DNA of 64,000 nucleotides from Agroathelia rolfsii (taxonomy: Eukaryota > Basidiomycota > Agaricomycetes > Amylocorticiales > Amylocorticiaceae): NCBI GenBank assembly GCA_018343915.1, contig JABRWF010000004.1, positions 3,596,001 through 3,660,000 of the forward strand. Reading direction: 5' to 3'. The notes beneath the pieces are model-generated. The model saw nothing but the letters and a program-made list of their open reading frames with translations, was not told where the DNA came from and did no database searches. Position numbers and translations under genes: made by a program. Positions 48,501 to 61,621 of this stretch are shown here, piece after piece. Each line of letters begins with the position of its first letter. The stretch's first letter is position 1.

Positions 48501-50702
48501 CTATGATGCACATAATGAATACTGTTATACAAATCCTCCATCACATGCATATTTGTGTACACAGATGAATGGGGAGTTATAAGTATTGTATACACCGGGT
48601 TTTCCGATGACCCGCGTATATATGTACAACTGTACGCGTGATCTTGTGGCACCTGAGTGCCAGCGCAGTAGCGACAACAGACATATATACACTTGACGCG
48701 CCTGACAACTGGCCCTGTAATATCTATATTTGCTTCCTTCTTTCACTTGGGCTTTTCTGTGACTGCGGTTGTTGTTTGGCTGTAACCGTGAAGGTCGTTA
48801 TTAACATCTCTTTTGGAACAGTTATAAGATAGACATGCGGCCGCCGAAACTCTATTTTGTTTATGCAGGGTGTAATGACAAAGACAAAGACAATATGATG
48901 CTTGATGCGAATCGTCCGACTCCGAAAGGACTAAGGTAGGATCAAGCGCGGCCATTGGCAGTTCAGTGAGACCGGTGAAACTCAGGCTGGTGAGATTCGT
49001 GTGCGACATGCACTGTCACTGGCGGCTTCGAGCTGGTGTCGTTGATAGTATCCACCCTCCAGCGCCCACCCTACTATTGTATATCTATATCTAATCCACT
49101 ATCAATTCACAGCATGCAAACATCGATTTAGAGTTACTCTTTCCGTGTAGAGTCTAGCATCTATTATCTACCCCATCATTGCCATCAGCGCTGCATCAGC
49201 ATCAGCCCTTTGTATTTTTGACTCTGAGCATCAGACTTAAAGAGATGCACATGCATATCAAATTTCAAGCATCATGTCGCTGTGTACATACATCATGATC
49301 CAGTTAGCTCTTAGATATCCAGTGGCAGTGTGTGTTTGTCTGTTGTGATGTCGTTGGAGCTCAGACAGGCTCGGAGAACGCTGTAATCAGTGCTGCTAGA
49401 TGCTCGGTGTCATGATATACCGTGTCACGTGTATTTGGGTGCGATCCCCTAGATTCCGTTTCTATCTCGGTGCTGCAGATGGCGAGCGGCATGTTCTTTT
49501 TGTTGTAAACTCCAGGGATGTGTGGTCGATCCCTGCTCAAGTCATCTGGGGCGGCGTCAAGGTTCAGGCAAACACAAAAGAAGATAAATTGACGATACGA
49601 TCCGCGGACAGAGAGAGAGAGAGAGATGAAGCGTGTGGGAGAGGTAGGTGTGGTGGACGTCCAGGCTTAGTGTGCACAGTGCCGGCCGATCGAAATCGAA
49701 GAAAATAAAATAAAATGAGATGAAATCGCCGACTAACAGACCAATAGCGCCGAAGTGGCCGGCATTGTCCAGTAGCATTTAGAACGATAGGCTCAGTCGC
49801 TTTAGCGGTTAGTAGCGCGTCTCTATGGGGCACAGCCGAGGCTCCATCGGCGTCGGGAACATGTTTCTTAGCGATCTCATTTTTTCCGCATCAAATTGAT
49901 TCTTTTCACAAAAAAAAAAGATAACATGAGGAGCACGGATGAGACGTAATGGCGCTGGATAGCTTTCGTGCAGCAGCATCCTTGACAACATCCGAATTGT
50001 GTGCGTTTCTCCGGGCTTGGGCACACAAGGTTTCTTAGCACATAGGGAGCGCATACGCTTACAAGCAATTAGCTACGCGCACACAGGTTAATCACGCACT
50101 CTCTTTAACTCCTGCTCGGAGTTTCGGTCGAATCAAGCCAGAAAGTGAGGCAGATGCGTGTACAAGGATCGTCAGGCGATTCCACCGTTAATGTTTACAT
50201 CTCCCTTACTATTCCTTATCTCCTCGGCTATAATTATCGCGGCGTCGATTTCTTAGCAGCACCCTCGACCTGAAGAACATGTCACTTTGACTAGGCATGT
50301 GAGGGCAACCCATTAAAAGAGGGGGAAAAAATCAGACAAGAGCAAGTGAAGGATAGATCCATGGCATCTTTGCGACAGGGCCAGGAGTCAAGGACTTCCC
50401 AGATTTGGACAACATGTCTCTGCAACCCTTGTTAAATCCGCCCATCCGGCCGGCCATCACATCACCACCCTCACCCTTGATTAGGTGTTTGCCATGTCGG
50501 ACATGAACCTACACATTGCACAGATGTCAGACAAGACAACAGCGACAAGGCCCCAGTGCTGCGTACATGCTGCGTCGCGCGTGGGCATTGACGCGTAGAT
50601 TGCTGATAATTCCGCAGTGGTCTATTGGCTTATCAAAAACACCTTAACGCTTGATTATGTTACAGTAGCACGTGTAGCGCATGCATCCACGCATCCACCC
50701 TG
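45572..50702. other. 5.1 kb region without recognisable genes
   Basis: Long interval after the GATA repressor. The first ~1 kb is CT-rich and may hold the 3' UTR. Elsewhere there are low-complexity runs (for example GA repeat 49611-49626, A-rich 47255-47280), scattered short frames without homology or splicing logic, and no tRNA B-box or transposase motif. A long non-coding RNA or a short-protein gene cannot be excluded. Confidence 0.5.
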
Positions 50703-51885
50703 TTAGTAGTAATTACTACCGTGCCCGGGGCCGCCACCACGCTGAGCAGCAAGAAGATCTAGTGAGTCGTCCACGAGGAAGCGGTACCAGAGCGGCAGGA
50801 TGAGTGCCGTGGCGAGATGCCAGAGCGAATGGGCGTCGACCGTGCGCCAGACCGGTGGAAAGTCGAGCAGCTCCAGGGCTGTCGCAGCTGTCGTGAGAAG
50901 AACCACGGTGGCGGCTCTTTTGGCGTGCGGTGGTGCTGGCTGTCCGGTCCCGACTGTGTTGCTGCCATTGCCATTTGATGATAAGCGCATGCGGGGGAGC
51001 GGCCATGGCGAGGCATAGATAAGCCAGAGTACATTGTGAGTCATGCCGATCACGAGGTTGAAGATGATGTTGTAGGTATAGTCGAAACGGGGGAGGAGAG
51101 AGAGATATGTTACGTGCATAATGAATGTGATCAGACAGAGAGTTGTCCATAGGTTGCGGATGTTGTCTACCCTTGACTTCGTAAATGAGGTAGAGCCTGT
51201 CAGAGGACGGGATGATGGGCTGGTAGGATACAAATGGAAGAGGCGGATAGCGGATGTATAAAGAGCGAAGAGAATAGATGCAGCCGCAGAGAAGTAGTCC
51301 ATCTTCTCCGTAAATGGTAGATCTGATTACCAACGTCGTTGCACGCCATTAGTTGTGTCCATCTATAGCAAATAGTGAGGGGGGACACGCACCTCTAGTA
51401 TGAAACACCGCAGACCACACCCATGAATTCATGCATACGCCAGCCCAAACAAGATAATACCATCTCATGGGATGATCTATATGAAGAACACGCCTAATCG
51501 TACGTGCGCCACGGACGTGGCCCCATAGATTTAGCAACGAGAACAGCACCGATGCTGGCTCTTGCATGCCCGCGACGCGCCAGAATGGCCATTTGCCATG
51601 ATATTGATGGACACGGTCGTTGTTTCGAAGAGCAAACTCTGTGATGCTATGCATGCACGTGTATTCACATTCGTCGACGCATGACCAATGCACTAATCTC
51701 GACCAGAACGACGAGGTTGACGAGCCTAGGGCGCATACTGTCCGAGAACAGTGAGAGACACAGTGCTGAAATCCTTCCGCACGATCGCCAGAAGAGCCGG
51801 AAACGTCAATGGAGAGAAACAGAAAGCTCAACAGAAAGAGAAGCAAGAGGCTGCCATCCTTTATGAGCAATCGATATGAGGACAT
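50703..51885 (-). CDS. PER1: Per1/PGAP3 GPI-remodelling protein
   Basis: Seven-helix ER/Golgi membrane protein needed to remove the unsaturated fatty acid from GPI anchors (GPI phospholipase A2 step). Exons: 51885-51393 and 51322-50703; 370 aa. A signal peptide (DGSLLLLFLLSFLFLSIDVSG) precedes a luminal cysteine-rich part (HCVSHCSRTVC, CVDECEYTCM) and the family hallmark HQYHGKWPFWRVAGMQEPAS. The join across the intron gives FHTRDLPFTEKMDYFSAA, and later helices include GMTHNVLWLIY and DAHSLWH. The conserved histidines and aspartate typical of the CREST superfamily are present. Confidence 0.93.
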
Positions 51886-53116
51886 GAGCTGAGTAGGAAA
51901 CGGACGAACATGCGCGCATTGGACAAGTCAACATCTTCGCTTGTTGGGTCATTTCAGAGTCCGATGATCCATTGAATATTCATCATCAACTTGGTACTCT
52001 TACGATTACAATGCTCAACAAGTATTTTATGAGAAATAAATCATGACTAAAGAGAGGATTAAAATGATGGATTGAATAAAAAAAAGTCTAATTACGGCTG
52101 CTTCTTCCATTTGTGAATCGGTCGATTTTTCTATTATCAGGCACTCGCACCCCGAATCGTATGCGTGGGCATTGTCCCAAGGCTCCACACAAGCAATCGT
52201 ACCACCAATCGACTTCATCTATGAAGCTCTCCTGTCAATCTCAGCTTTCCTCGTAAAAATGCCGTCGAGAAATGGATACGATTTCATAGGCGGGCAATCG
52301 AGCCAGCTGGGCAATGTCCGGCAATCGGCCGAAGAGCATACTGGCAGTCACTGACATACACTGTAAAGAAGTATTCAAGCGGTATCCCGATCCATTAGCT
52401 TTTGGCTCATTAGTCATAATGATAGGAAATGATGCACGTCCTGTGAGTACTGTAGGTGACCAGATGCTTCGAATGCCCTGCGCATAAATCAGATCCACAA
52501 AGCCCATCTAGCTGAACGGATTAGTAATCCAGTTATAACTCGCCATGAGCCGATGAGAGGACCAATTGGACAAAGCATACAGTGGCTCGGACACCGAATG
52601 CAGCCACGCCACCCGATGCTGTCGCCCTCTGGCCCCTTGTGCTTTACCTAAAACGGCAATCGAATCGAGCAGAAGACATGGTTGGTTCAAATGAACAGTG
52701 TGGAGCAAAATCAATGTCGATGCAATAATCAACTTTGGCGTCTATCAAGGTCACTAGAGCGAGAATTATGCCAGTCTTTTTTTTTATTTTTGTTTTTTTG
52801 AAAAGTAATGGACACGGTAGAAAGGGGGTTGCCACCAAAAGCTCGAGAATTAGGGGTAAAACAAGACCGTTCGTGTGGAAAAGTGGCAAAGGAGACCTAT
52901 AAAAGGGTCAGTATACCAGTCAAAGCTTAAGTAAAGGAGAGAATAAGCTTTTTAGGAGTAAAACAAGCTCCTAAAAACTCCTTTACCCCTCTATACCAAG
53001 ACATTTTGATGACGAATTCTAGGCCAGGTGTTGGTAATAAGGAGAAATTAGCTGATTTTCCAGAGAAATAGCCCGAATTGTTACTATTTTTAATGGGTGA
53101 AAAGACCGGCGGAACT

Positions 53117-53150
<34 letters not shown>

Positions 53151-54700
53151 AGTACCAAGACGAAAAAAAAAAAAAAAAAAAAACAACAACAAGTCCCTTG
53201 CCTTTCTTAGTGCGCTTCTTCTCTGTATCCATACGAGTCAAGCCTCGGCTGGTCTCCAGAGCAATTAGCATCCGTCAATAGTCTAAAAATCGTGAATCAC
53301 ATGTGAAGGCGTCTAGGCAATATCCAAGCGGATCAGAGTAGTCCAACCCAGCTAGGCAGTGCCAATGACCACTTTTCCCATGATGAAAGCGTGTACAGCT
53401 CTTCAAAAAAGTAACCACGCCCAGAAAAAGGAATTTATGACCAGCCTTCCCGAGCCAAGAGCATTACCTGCGACAATGCTACATGACCAGTACCGGTGTT
53501 TGAATTTCCAGTGGACAGCTTTCCACAGAAGTTGGAAAGCACGACTCGAGAAAATAACGTGGCCCATCTGTCATCATGAGACGATCAGTGGGACCGCTGA
53601 TAGTTATGAAGAGAACAACCTTGTGGCACTCGGGTTGATTCGGATGTCTGTACTAAGTGAAATACGAAAATTGATAAGGGTGCAGGCTATTGAGAAAAAC
53701 TGGCCAAGTAGGCCCTTGCTAGATCTCCGAAACTGGAATGAAACCATGTCTTACGGCGGAGAATGTAGCACAACTGTGCGGTAGACCGGACTACTCGGAT
53801 TACGGGTATCCAAATCAACGTTGCACTAAGGACCATATTTTCAGTCATTTGCAAAGAGAGCCAAAGTTGTCAGCTGGACAGAGGGAATATGCATGATCTA
53901 CACTAATCCTGTTGTACGCTGTCGTCACTAATTCGGTGCTCAATATTTTCCTTTGTTGATGGTGGTGGACGGCGTGATATCTGGGCTTGAGCTTGAGTAT
54001 TTTACCAATTTTGGAACTCCGCTTTTGGTCAATAACTCTTCCAGGTAAATTTCCGTTATTCAAAATCCCCTTTTTCTGAGCTCACTCACTCTCTCTCTTA
54101 AGACCCCTGGACCTGAATAATTTAGGAAGAAGAGAGCTCCTTTTCAGAGGGAAATAGGGGAGAGGAGGAAAGATGCGGAGGAAACTGAATAGAAAATGGT
54201 TGTTTTGTAGTGGCGGATCAGTAAGAATGATGAGGAAGATCTCTGATTCTTCACAAAGTCACATCATGTCAGCAATCCGTCGTCTGGGGTTCTGGGACAA
54301 GAAAAGAGAGGTCTTGGTTTCTACACCGCATCCTCGGCGTTGAATCCGCCACCAGACGGTGAAACTCAATGCAAACAGGCCTCTAGTATCTTCAGGAGGG
54401 GGATTTGCTTAGAGGGGCGGGGTGGCGGCTGGCAAAGGGGCTCTACTAACTGTGGCACCGAATAGTTGAGCCCACAAGCGATGTACGACTCGGAATCTAC
54501 AGATCACATCCGACCGAGCCCCCTGCTCCTCCGTCAGTTCCAGACATCCATAAATTGCAGCCCAAAAAGCGGCTGAACGGGTCCACTTGTCTCTTCCCCC
54601 CGTCCACACACGCACACACCCCCCACCGTGCTACTCTAGTATCTACATCTCATTGTCTCTGTATATGTTAGCCACGTCTTCCCATCGAAGCCTTATCAGC
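51886..54700. other. 2.8 kb intergenic region with homopolymer hairpin
   Basis: AT-rich interval between divergent PER1 and the zinc-finger gene. It holds a T30/A21 fold-back (53120-53183), a 10 bp inverted repeat (52949-52958 with 52968-52977) and several T or A runs. Short frames near 52240-52507 (-) and 53359-53784 (+) have no recognised motif. It may be a degraded mobile element, but no terminal repeats or coding remnant are clear. Confidence 0.45.
53120..53183. repeat. T30 - 13 nt - A21 homopolymer inverted repeat
   Basis: Thirty T residues (53120-53149), the spacer GAGTACCAAGACG, then 21 A residues (53163-53183). It could form a stem of about 21 A-T pairs and is prone to slippage in copying and in sequencing. 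Confidence 0.8.
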
Positions 54701-56216
54701 ATGGCGCAGCCTCTCCAGATAGTCACGACATACCTTGATCTGAACCCCAGTCCAGCAAAGTACAAGTACATCTCGCAGCCAGAGTCATTCGTATTCGAGT
54801 ACATTCAAGAGCCCTCCGATCCCTCACAAGAGTTCTCTCCCTTTCATACGCTCTATGACGAGGGGCTTGATATGACTAGCCATCGCACATTTGCATCGGA
54901 CGGCTCATACATTCCGCATTCCGGAATCGATATGAGTTCCGCCACTATTGACGCATCTCACGAAAATACTATCGTTCAGTGGATGACGGTGCCATCCCGC
55001 AGCATTACTCCCCTTTCTGCCACCACCACCACCACCACCACCACCACCACCACATCATATGGCAATGCTGGCATGTCTGTTGCGAATGGATCATACCCCA
55101 TCGTCGAAGACTATCGCTCTAAGTCCCCTAATGTCGAGGAGATGCAACTATCGTATCCCATAAACGATTATCAGTCCATGGCAATCTACCAGCCCCTCGA
55201 CACGGAGTCTTACCAGCCGCTCCCAGATGTTTCCTCGTATTCTCCCGCAGGTATCCTTTCCCCCCTGGCACTGTCCTTGAACACTCCAGCATCCTCTGTA
55301 CTTGACGATCCTTCAGGCTTGAACTCGAATGGATACCCCGCATTATCCATAGAGGCCCAGTACACGTCTCCCTCGCTCTCGCCCCTGAGTGAGGAAGAGG
55401 TCCTCCCCGTATACGCGCCTTCTGTAGTGTCGTATGAGCCAACACTGGGCTCTCTGGCTCCGATGCAGCCTATGTTCATCCCATCTGCGGTAGAAAATCT
55501 CATGGCTCAGGCTGAGGATCATCCTGCAGCGCAGTACGTGAACCCATCCGAAATCGAGAGCAACTCCACCAGTCCGTGGACTGCACTGGGTACTGCCTTC
55601 AGCCCGGAGTCTCCCCCTGCTCCCGAGACACCCGTCGACGCCACAGAGGTAGTCATGGATTACATCTCCAGCCCCGAGTCCACAGAGGTTCCTCTCTCCC
55701 GACTTGCCAACTCGGTTCGTGGCCTGAAGCGTCAGCCGCCCAAGAGATCCTACGAGAGTGCCGAGTCGGACGAGGAATCTACCTACTCTCCTTCGCTATA
55801 TTCTGACGGTGGAAATGAGGACGAGTATGGTTCACCCTCTCGCAAGCGTGCCAAGAGGAACGTTAGCACATCTGAAGAGGAGGGAACTGATGCTACCATC
55901 GAAAACCCAGTGCCGGTGCCCAACCTCATCAAGAAGAGCCGCGGAAGGCAGGTGGGCGTTGATGGTGATCGCAGCTTCCCCTGTACAGTTGAAGGATGCG
56001 GTAAGAGTTTTGTGAGAGCGGAGCATCTTAAACGGCATGTTCGTAGCCTTCACACTTATGACAAGCGTGAGTGTCTTGTTTCTTTTTACTCTCTTTGAAA
56101 CGATCTAAGATTGATCCAATTGTTTCTCTCTAGCGTTCGTCTGTTCTCACAAAGGATGCAAGAAAGCCTTCAGCAGGCGCGACAATCTGAGTCAGCACAT
56201 GCGTGTACATCTATGA
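54701..56216 (+). CDS. C2H2 transcription factor with Msn2/Msn4-like fingers
   Basis: Probable stress-response regulator. Exons: 54701-56066 and 56134-56216; 482 aa. Two C-terminal fingers, with linker TYDKPF, have recognition helices RAEHLKRH and RRDNLSQH. These match the DNA-contacting pattern of Msn2/4 (RSEHLKRH, RSDNLSQH), which read the stress element AGGGG. The long N-terminus is acidic, Ser/Pro-rich and probably disordered, with a (ACC)n-encoded Thr run (55021-55054) and two basic clusters before the fingers (RKRAKRN, KKSRGR). ATG 54701 was chosen for its better context (A at -3, G at +4); ATG 54665 in the same frame would add 12 residues. Confidence 0.85.
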
Positions 56217-57865
56217 AACGCTCCCCTTTCTATGCTTGCCTCTCGTCCCTTCAATTGTTTGTTTTCGTCAAGGACCTGTATACCTCCACTGCTGCACCAT
56301 CTATCATCATCGTCATCTCATATCCGAACTATCTTGATGCCAATGTATCCCTATATTATTATCCTCCCATTATCACCTGTATCTCCATCGTCATTCGTAG
56401 TATCTCTATCCATCCCGCACCACTCATCTATCCGCACGCGCCCTACTTTTCATCTTAAAACTGTACATTGTGGCTGGTTATTTCAGGGAAACACTTTATT
56501 CTATTGTATAGAGTATATAAACATACACAACAGTTTTTTTCCTAATCCTCCCCTTCCCCCCCAACAGACATTGTATAATAGCAGGCCATCACGGCCGAAT
56601 GAAATACCAAGACTGCATTTTAAATGACATGCATGAATATCTTCGCTAAAGTTAGACATGGCTAAATGGGTGAGTATGATCTACGAGCGAGGAATGGAAG
56701 ACGATTACGATGGTGACGATCGTGAGAGAGCTAATTAGCAGCCAATGACATCCCAGTAGACAGGCAACGATTGCCACATCATATAGTGAGCAACTGGAGC
56801 TGCAGAAGTAGATGATGAAAAACTGACGGGACGGACAGGAAGGCAAACGGATCAGGTCCGAAGTACTGCATACTAAGAATTATTGCATCCTTCCGAAGAA
56901 AATTGTGCACGGGTCATGAACGAGTCAGACGTAGATTCTTCCCGGAAATGTCGGCGTGTCACCCGTCAGAGTCAGAGGGCTACCGGAACCAAACTTTTTT
57001 TCTTCTTTTTGTCTCTTAAGATCGAGTCAACGTCGCTGTGGCTCGGTGGAACCGCCGTGAACTCCACGGTTGTCGTTTCATATTAGGGAATTCATATAGA
57101 AGGGGTCTAATTGCAAAAGAAGACCTAAGGAAGATTTTGCATTGGGATTCTTGGTATGGGAGAAGGGAGTGCTAAGCCGATTACCCGTAGCTAGAGCAGT
57201 CTACCGAAATGGTGCACCATGAATCGCGCGCAATGCTGTAGGTACCCGCGTGAATAAACAGTGTCAATCACATTATGAGGGGTCTGACGTGCTTGCGAAG
57301 AAGGTGAGGTCGAAGAGATAGGTGTTCGTCTATCTGGCAAGCGAAAGAGCCACCACTGGTAGATCGGATGATCTTGGATGCCATGGTAGCATTGTCAGTG
57401 AAGAGATAACTAGGCGCAGCAATGCTCAGAGAGAGAAAATTTTGCCATTTGAAGATAGAAAATTGAGGCAGTATCACATCTTGGCGGGACCGAAGCTGTT
57501 ATTCTAGTCAAGGCGTGAAACTTGAATAACTTGGCGTGCTTGTGGCAAAGAACCTGATCTAAGCCAGTAGATGTATTAAAAAGTTACGTAAAAGGTTTTT
57601 TACAGGTGGATATGTGCTACTCGCATGCTGGCACCCACTATACCTTCACCAGTCTCACCGACTGCTGCAGTAAAAGATAGAACTGGCTGTCGTCGACAAA
57701 TATCCAAATGCGGAAACATGGGGCTATGCCGAATAATTCCGTTGCATCGCCACCTCTCAGCCTCACTGGTAGCGCTACAGCCCCAAGTCCGACCGCTACC
57801 CCAGCATCGTCGTCCACGACAGATTCTTCCTAGTTCCTAGTGTTCTCTCAGTCTTACTATCCAAT
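56217..57865. other. Intergenic region before UBC6
   Basis: 1.65 kb. The first part is probably the 3' UTR of the zinc-finger gene. No coding signal or repeat family recognised. Confidence 0.45.
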
Positions 57866-58979
57866 ATGGCTACTAAAGCTGCATCCAAACGCGTAAGGAA
57901 CTGGCCTCTTCCTATGGACATAACGGTCTCTGATAACGGTTTCGGTTGCTACCACTAGCTGTCTAAAGAATACGTCACCATGCAGAAGGAGCCACCTCCA
58001 TTTGTCTGGGCTGCACCTGACGAAAAGAACATTTTGAACTGTGAGTATTTGAAATAAAAAAAAACCCGGCTTATCGAGCTGACGGTCGACGACAGGGAAT
58101 TTCCTCATTGTATGTTGATAAATACTAGTGCTCGCCGGTATCTTTCTGAACAAGCAGTAGCGTGGACCTCCCGACTCGCCATACCACGGCGGTGAATACC
58201 ATGGAATGCTGATGTTTCCAGCCGAATACCCCTTCAAACCACCCGGAATCAAGATGCTCACACCATCTGGACGATTTATACCAGACAAGAAGATCTGTTT
58301 CTCCATGTCGGACTTCCACCCAGGCTCCGTAAATATATATATTCTTTGTCACTTCACACTCTTTACTGACTAAATTGATCACAGTGGAATCCCGCTTGGA
58401 GCGTAGCCACAATGTATGTGTCCACTTTTATCTTTTATCCTGATCACAGATACTTATTCCGCATGCTAGATTAACAGGGCTCTTATCGTTCATGCTATCA
58501 GATGAGATAACCACAGGTTCGCTCGCTGCCACCGATGATCAACGAAGGGCTTATGCAGCGCGCAGCCATGCCTGGAATATTGGTCAGAAACGGTTTAGAG
58601 ATGCGTTTCCCGAGGTGGGTTCCCAGGTTCTTTGGAGCGTACTGTGCTTTGCTTAAAGACACCCGACCAGTACTCAAACCCTGAGATGAAGGACCTCCCT
58701 AATATGGGTGAACGTGAACGAGGCGTTCCCTCCGAGCTCACTTCTCCTCAAACAGCGCCCCAACCATCATCCTCGAGCGATAATGCTAGCCAGTCTTTAC
58801 CATCCTCTACCAATGCTGCTCCCTCCACCTCAGAAGGCAAGGCAAAAACAAGTAACGCCCTTCTGAAGTCGGACACCCAAGTCCAGGTTGGTTGGATGCA
58901 ACTGGTCTGGGATAAATGGCGATGGGGTTTGCTGATTGCACTTGCGGTAGTCGTCTCACGCCTGACATCCACCAAGTAA
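57866..58979 (+). CDS. UBC6: Ubc6/UBE2J2-type ER ubiquitin-conjugating enzyme
   Basis: Tail-anchored E2 of ER-associated degradation. Exons: 57866-57892, 57959-58040, 58096-58109, 58161-58328, 58385-58413, 58470-58614, 58671-58979; 257 aa. The UBC fold reads [61 protein letters not shown] and [20 protein letters not shown]. The catalytic cysteine is residue 87 by this model, and the usual HPN tripeptide is replaced as in other UBE2J proteins. After a Ser/Pro-rich linker the protein ends in one membrane helix ([16 protein letters not shown]). Exon 3 is 14 nt. Confidence 0.95.
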
Positions 58980-59596
58980 CCCTTTTCATTTTCCGTTTTG
59001 GGGATGCTCGTGTGGCCAACGCTTCTTGGGGGGCGATTTTCAATTTCATTTTATCATGGGCTCCATTTATATTATCCGTAGCATTCACGATATTCATCAG
59101 CCCCGAGACGTTGGTATCCGCTTTTACTAGACATATTGTGTGGCCTAGGCGCTCTTTTCAGTTTCCTTCTTCAATAATAATTACTCGTATCAAATGTATA
59201 GCTACACTCTTTAACATTTATTTTATACTAAGCCCCAGAAAGAAAACTCGAAGAGCTCGGAGCATGTTGTATACTAGTACGCTACCATTCTGTTGTGCAA
59301 CATACTGATACCAAAAACTAACATTTGTTCGGACTAAGATAAACACGGCCTCATCCGAACCACCACCATATCACTATGACACAAAGCAAACTTTGCATGT
59401 ATAGAAAAACCTGATAACTAAATATCGGTGTATGCGCATAAACCGTCCAGGTGGATGGTTTCATGATCCGATACATTCCGGACGGCAGGCCGCATGCGAA
59501 ACGGCACAATGCTTCGTAATTGGGGCAGACCTTCGAGTTGACTTTGCATACTATCATTACATTCATATCCATCACTGCAAGTAATAGGAACATACC
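58980..59596. other. Spacer between UBC6 and the dehydrogenase pair
   Basis: 617 bp, AT-rich, no gene seen. It contains the UBC6 3' flank and the promoter of the first dehydrogenase. Confidence 0.45.
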
Positions 59597-60971
59597 ATGA
59601 CCAGCACCCCAGGTAAACCAAAAAGCGTTCTGATTACTGGGTATGTACAATGTGCATGTAATGTCATGCATACTCTCCAGTGCCCACCGCATTGCTAACT
59701 TCTATAATACAGCTGCAGCCATGGAGGAATTGGATGGGCCTTGGCTCATAAATTCCATAAGGAGGGCTTCCGTGTCTTTGCTACCGCCCGTCGCCTCGAA
59801 GCAATGAAGGATCTGGCTGATGCCGGGATGACAATACTCGTCCTTGATGTGACTGATAAGAACAGTGTCCTAGCTGCCAAAGAGAAAGTGCTTTCAATCA
59901 CTGGCGGGACTCTGGATATCCTCGTTAATAATGCGTTAGTCGACTTCGCTTCAAGCTGGATCTCGGGCTCTCCCTGGTCCTCAGGTGATTGGTGTTACTG
60001 ATGCTCGACCTGACATCATGTCTCTTCTAGCGGACAACGTGAGTTTTAGATTGACAAAATCTAAAGTCGAACTCAATCTCTGAAGCAGACATTCCATAGC
60101 ATATAGCAGCAAGCCAGCCATAGAGCTCGATTTGGACGGAGTCAGAGCAGTCTTTGAAGTGTGGGTATCATCCCTCTAGTTATGGATGTCAGAACCTTGA
60201 CCACCCACTTTTAGGAATGTCTTCGGTGTCATGCTTATGGTAAAGGCATTCAGTGATCTGCTAGTAGCTTCAAAGAACAGTCCACGCATCGTCATGATCG
60301 GTAGCATTGCTGCAGAAACTCCATTTGCATTTTCATCGGTGTATTGCGCAACCAAAGGTGCACTGCATTCATATGCAAATACTCTTCGTCTGGAAATGGC
60401 GCCCTTTGGGTAATCTTCGTAGTCTTGATACTCTGGAACTAGAATTACTGATAATTGATACGACAGTGTCCAAGTGACCACCGTGAGTATGTTCCTGGAT
60501 AGAAGAGGGTGTATACACTGAAATAAATACCTTTCCGAACCCAGGTTGTGACAGGCGCAGTGAGCTCCAACATTCCACGAGAACGGTGCCTACCAGAAGA
60601 CTCCCGTTATGCCTCCATACGTGAAGCATGGGCTGCTAGTACGCCCTCTCCCTGTAATGCCAATACTCTTCCACTTTTTACTGTGCTTGACTAACGGCAG
60701 CACAGCGACCATGATGACTGTTGAAACCTACGCGGAAAGACTCGTACCCGAGCTCTTGCGTGGGAGCCTCAATCCATGGATTTATGAGGGCAAGCATGCC
60801 GGCATGGTTTGGTTCTTGACGCGATTTCTTCCCATCTCAATGCAGGTAAGTAACTCGTAACACGTTTGATGTGCTCATCGTTCAGTTGATATATTTGTGT
60901 CGCAGGATTATTTGATTTCCAAGATGTTTAAATTGGACGAATTCGCCCGGTCTCTTGGGCAGAATGCATAG
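59597..60971 (+). CDS. Short-chain dehydrogenase/reductase, Ayr1-like, copy 1
   Basis: NADPH-dependent oxidoreductase of the classical SDR fold. Ayr1 relatives reduce 1-acyl-dihydroxyacetone phosphate on lipid droplets/ER, but the substrate here is not known. Nine exons: 59597-59640, 59713-59934, 60031-60038, 60100-60160, 60215-60409, 60467-60482, 60545-60638, 60706-60845, 60906-60971; 281 aa. The cofactor motif is TGCSHGGIGWALA, then DVTDKNS, ILVNNAG, the active-site Ser region (IVMIGSIAAETP) and the catalytic YCATK. Exon 3 is only 8 nt, supported by alignment with copy 2. Tandem paralogue of 61622-62928. Confidence 0.88.
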
Positions 60972-61621
60972 TTTTTCTTCTTACATCGCACCCGAGGTCA
61001 ACTGTTCCCACAAGAATACAATTGACGTCGAGTGCAGATATTACAAATCAAGAACACCTTCCTCAAGGCCCATTAAAGACTGTATAGTACAGAACCGGGA
61101 TGATAATGTTGTACGACAGTTCAAGTGGTAATAACCACATGTTTATTTTCATCAACAGAGCAGGAAGCCACAAGCGGAGGTCCATCACCACCAGCCGTAA
61201 CCGCAATTCCTCCCACGGCAACCGACTAAGTTCAAATTCTGCCTGACCGGTATAACTATGTTCAGTTACGAATCCGATTAAAGACCATCAACTTTTTTCA
61301 TGCATTTACTGTCTATGATAATGCAGGATCGAAACAATAAACAGCGACACGTCGACCATTATACTCACTGTCCAAAAGTACCAGTTATGGTGCGTGCGAT
61401 GTGATAACGCAATTCGACTTATAACAACAGAGGCCCGATCCATCATTCGGTCACTCTTAACAATTATATAATTTGGACTGCGTAATGGTGCTTAATAATA
61501 CTCCTCAAACCCGCCTCCGGAGGTACCAGCACTGCCTATGCAGGCAAAACAACCAGACAGATTTTGATATAAAGATCTCGACAATAATTCCTGAAACTCG
61601 ACTGCATCACAAAATTTGACT
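60972..61621. other. Spacer between the two dehydrogenase genes
   Basis: 650 bp with no gene. A TATAAAG box (61568-61574) lies about 50 bp before the second dehydrogenase ATG. Confidence 0.5.
61568..61574 (+). promoter_or_regulatory. TATA box of the second dehydrogenase
   Basis: TATAAAG located 48 bp before ATG 61622, at a normal distance for a fungal TATA element. Confidence 0.55.

Noticed and set aside
52241..52507. Possible transposon coding remnant
   Set aside because: Short frame with no integrase, reverse transcriptase or transposase motif and no terminal repeats around it.
53078..53281. Frames across the T/A runs with poly-Phe or poly-Lys
   Set aside because: Produced by translating homopolymers; not genes.
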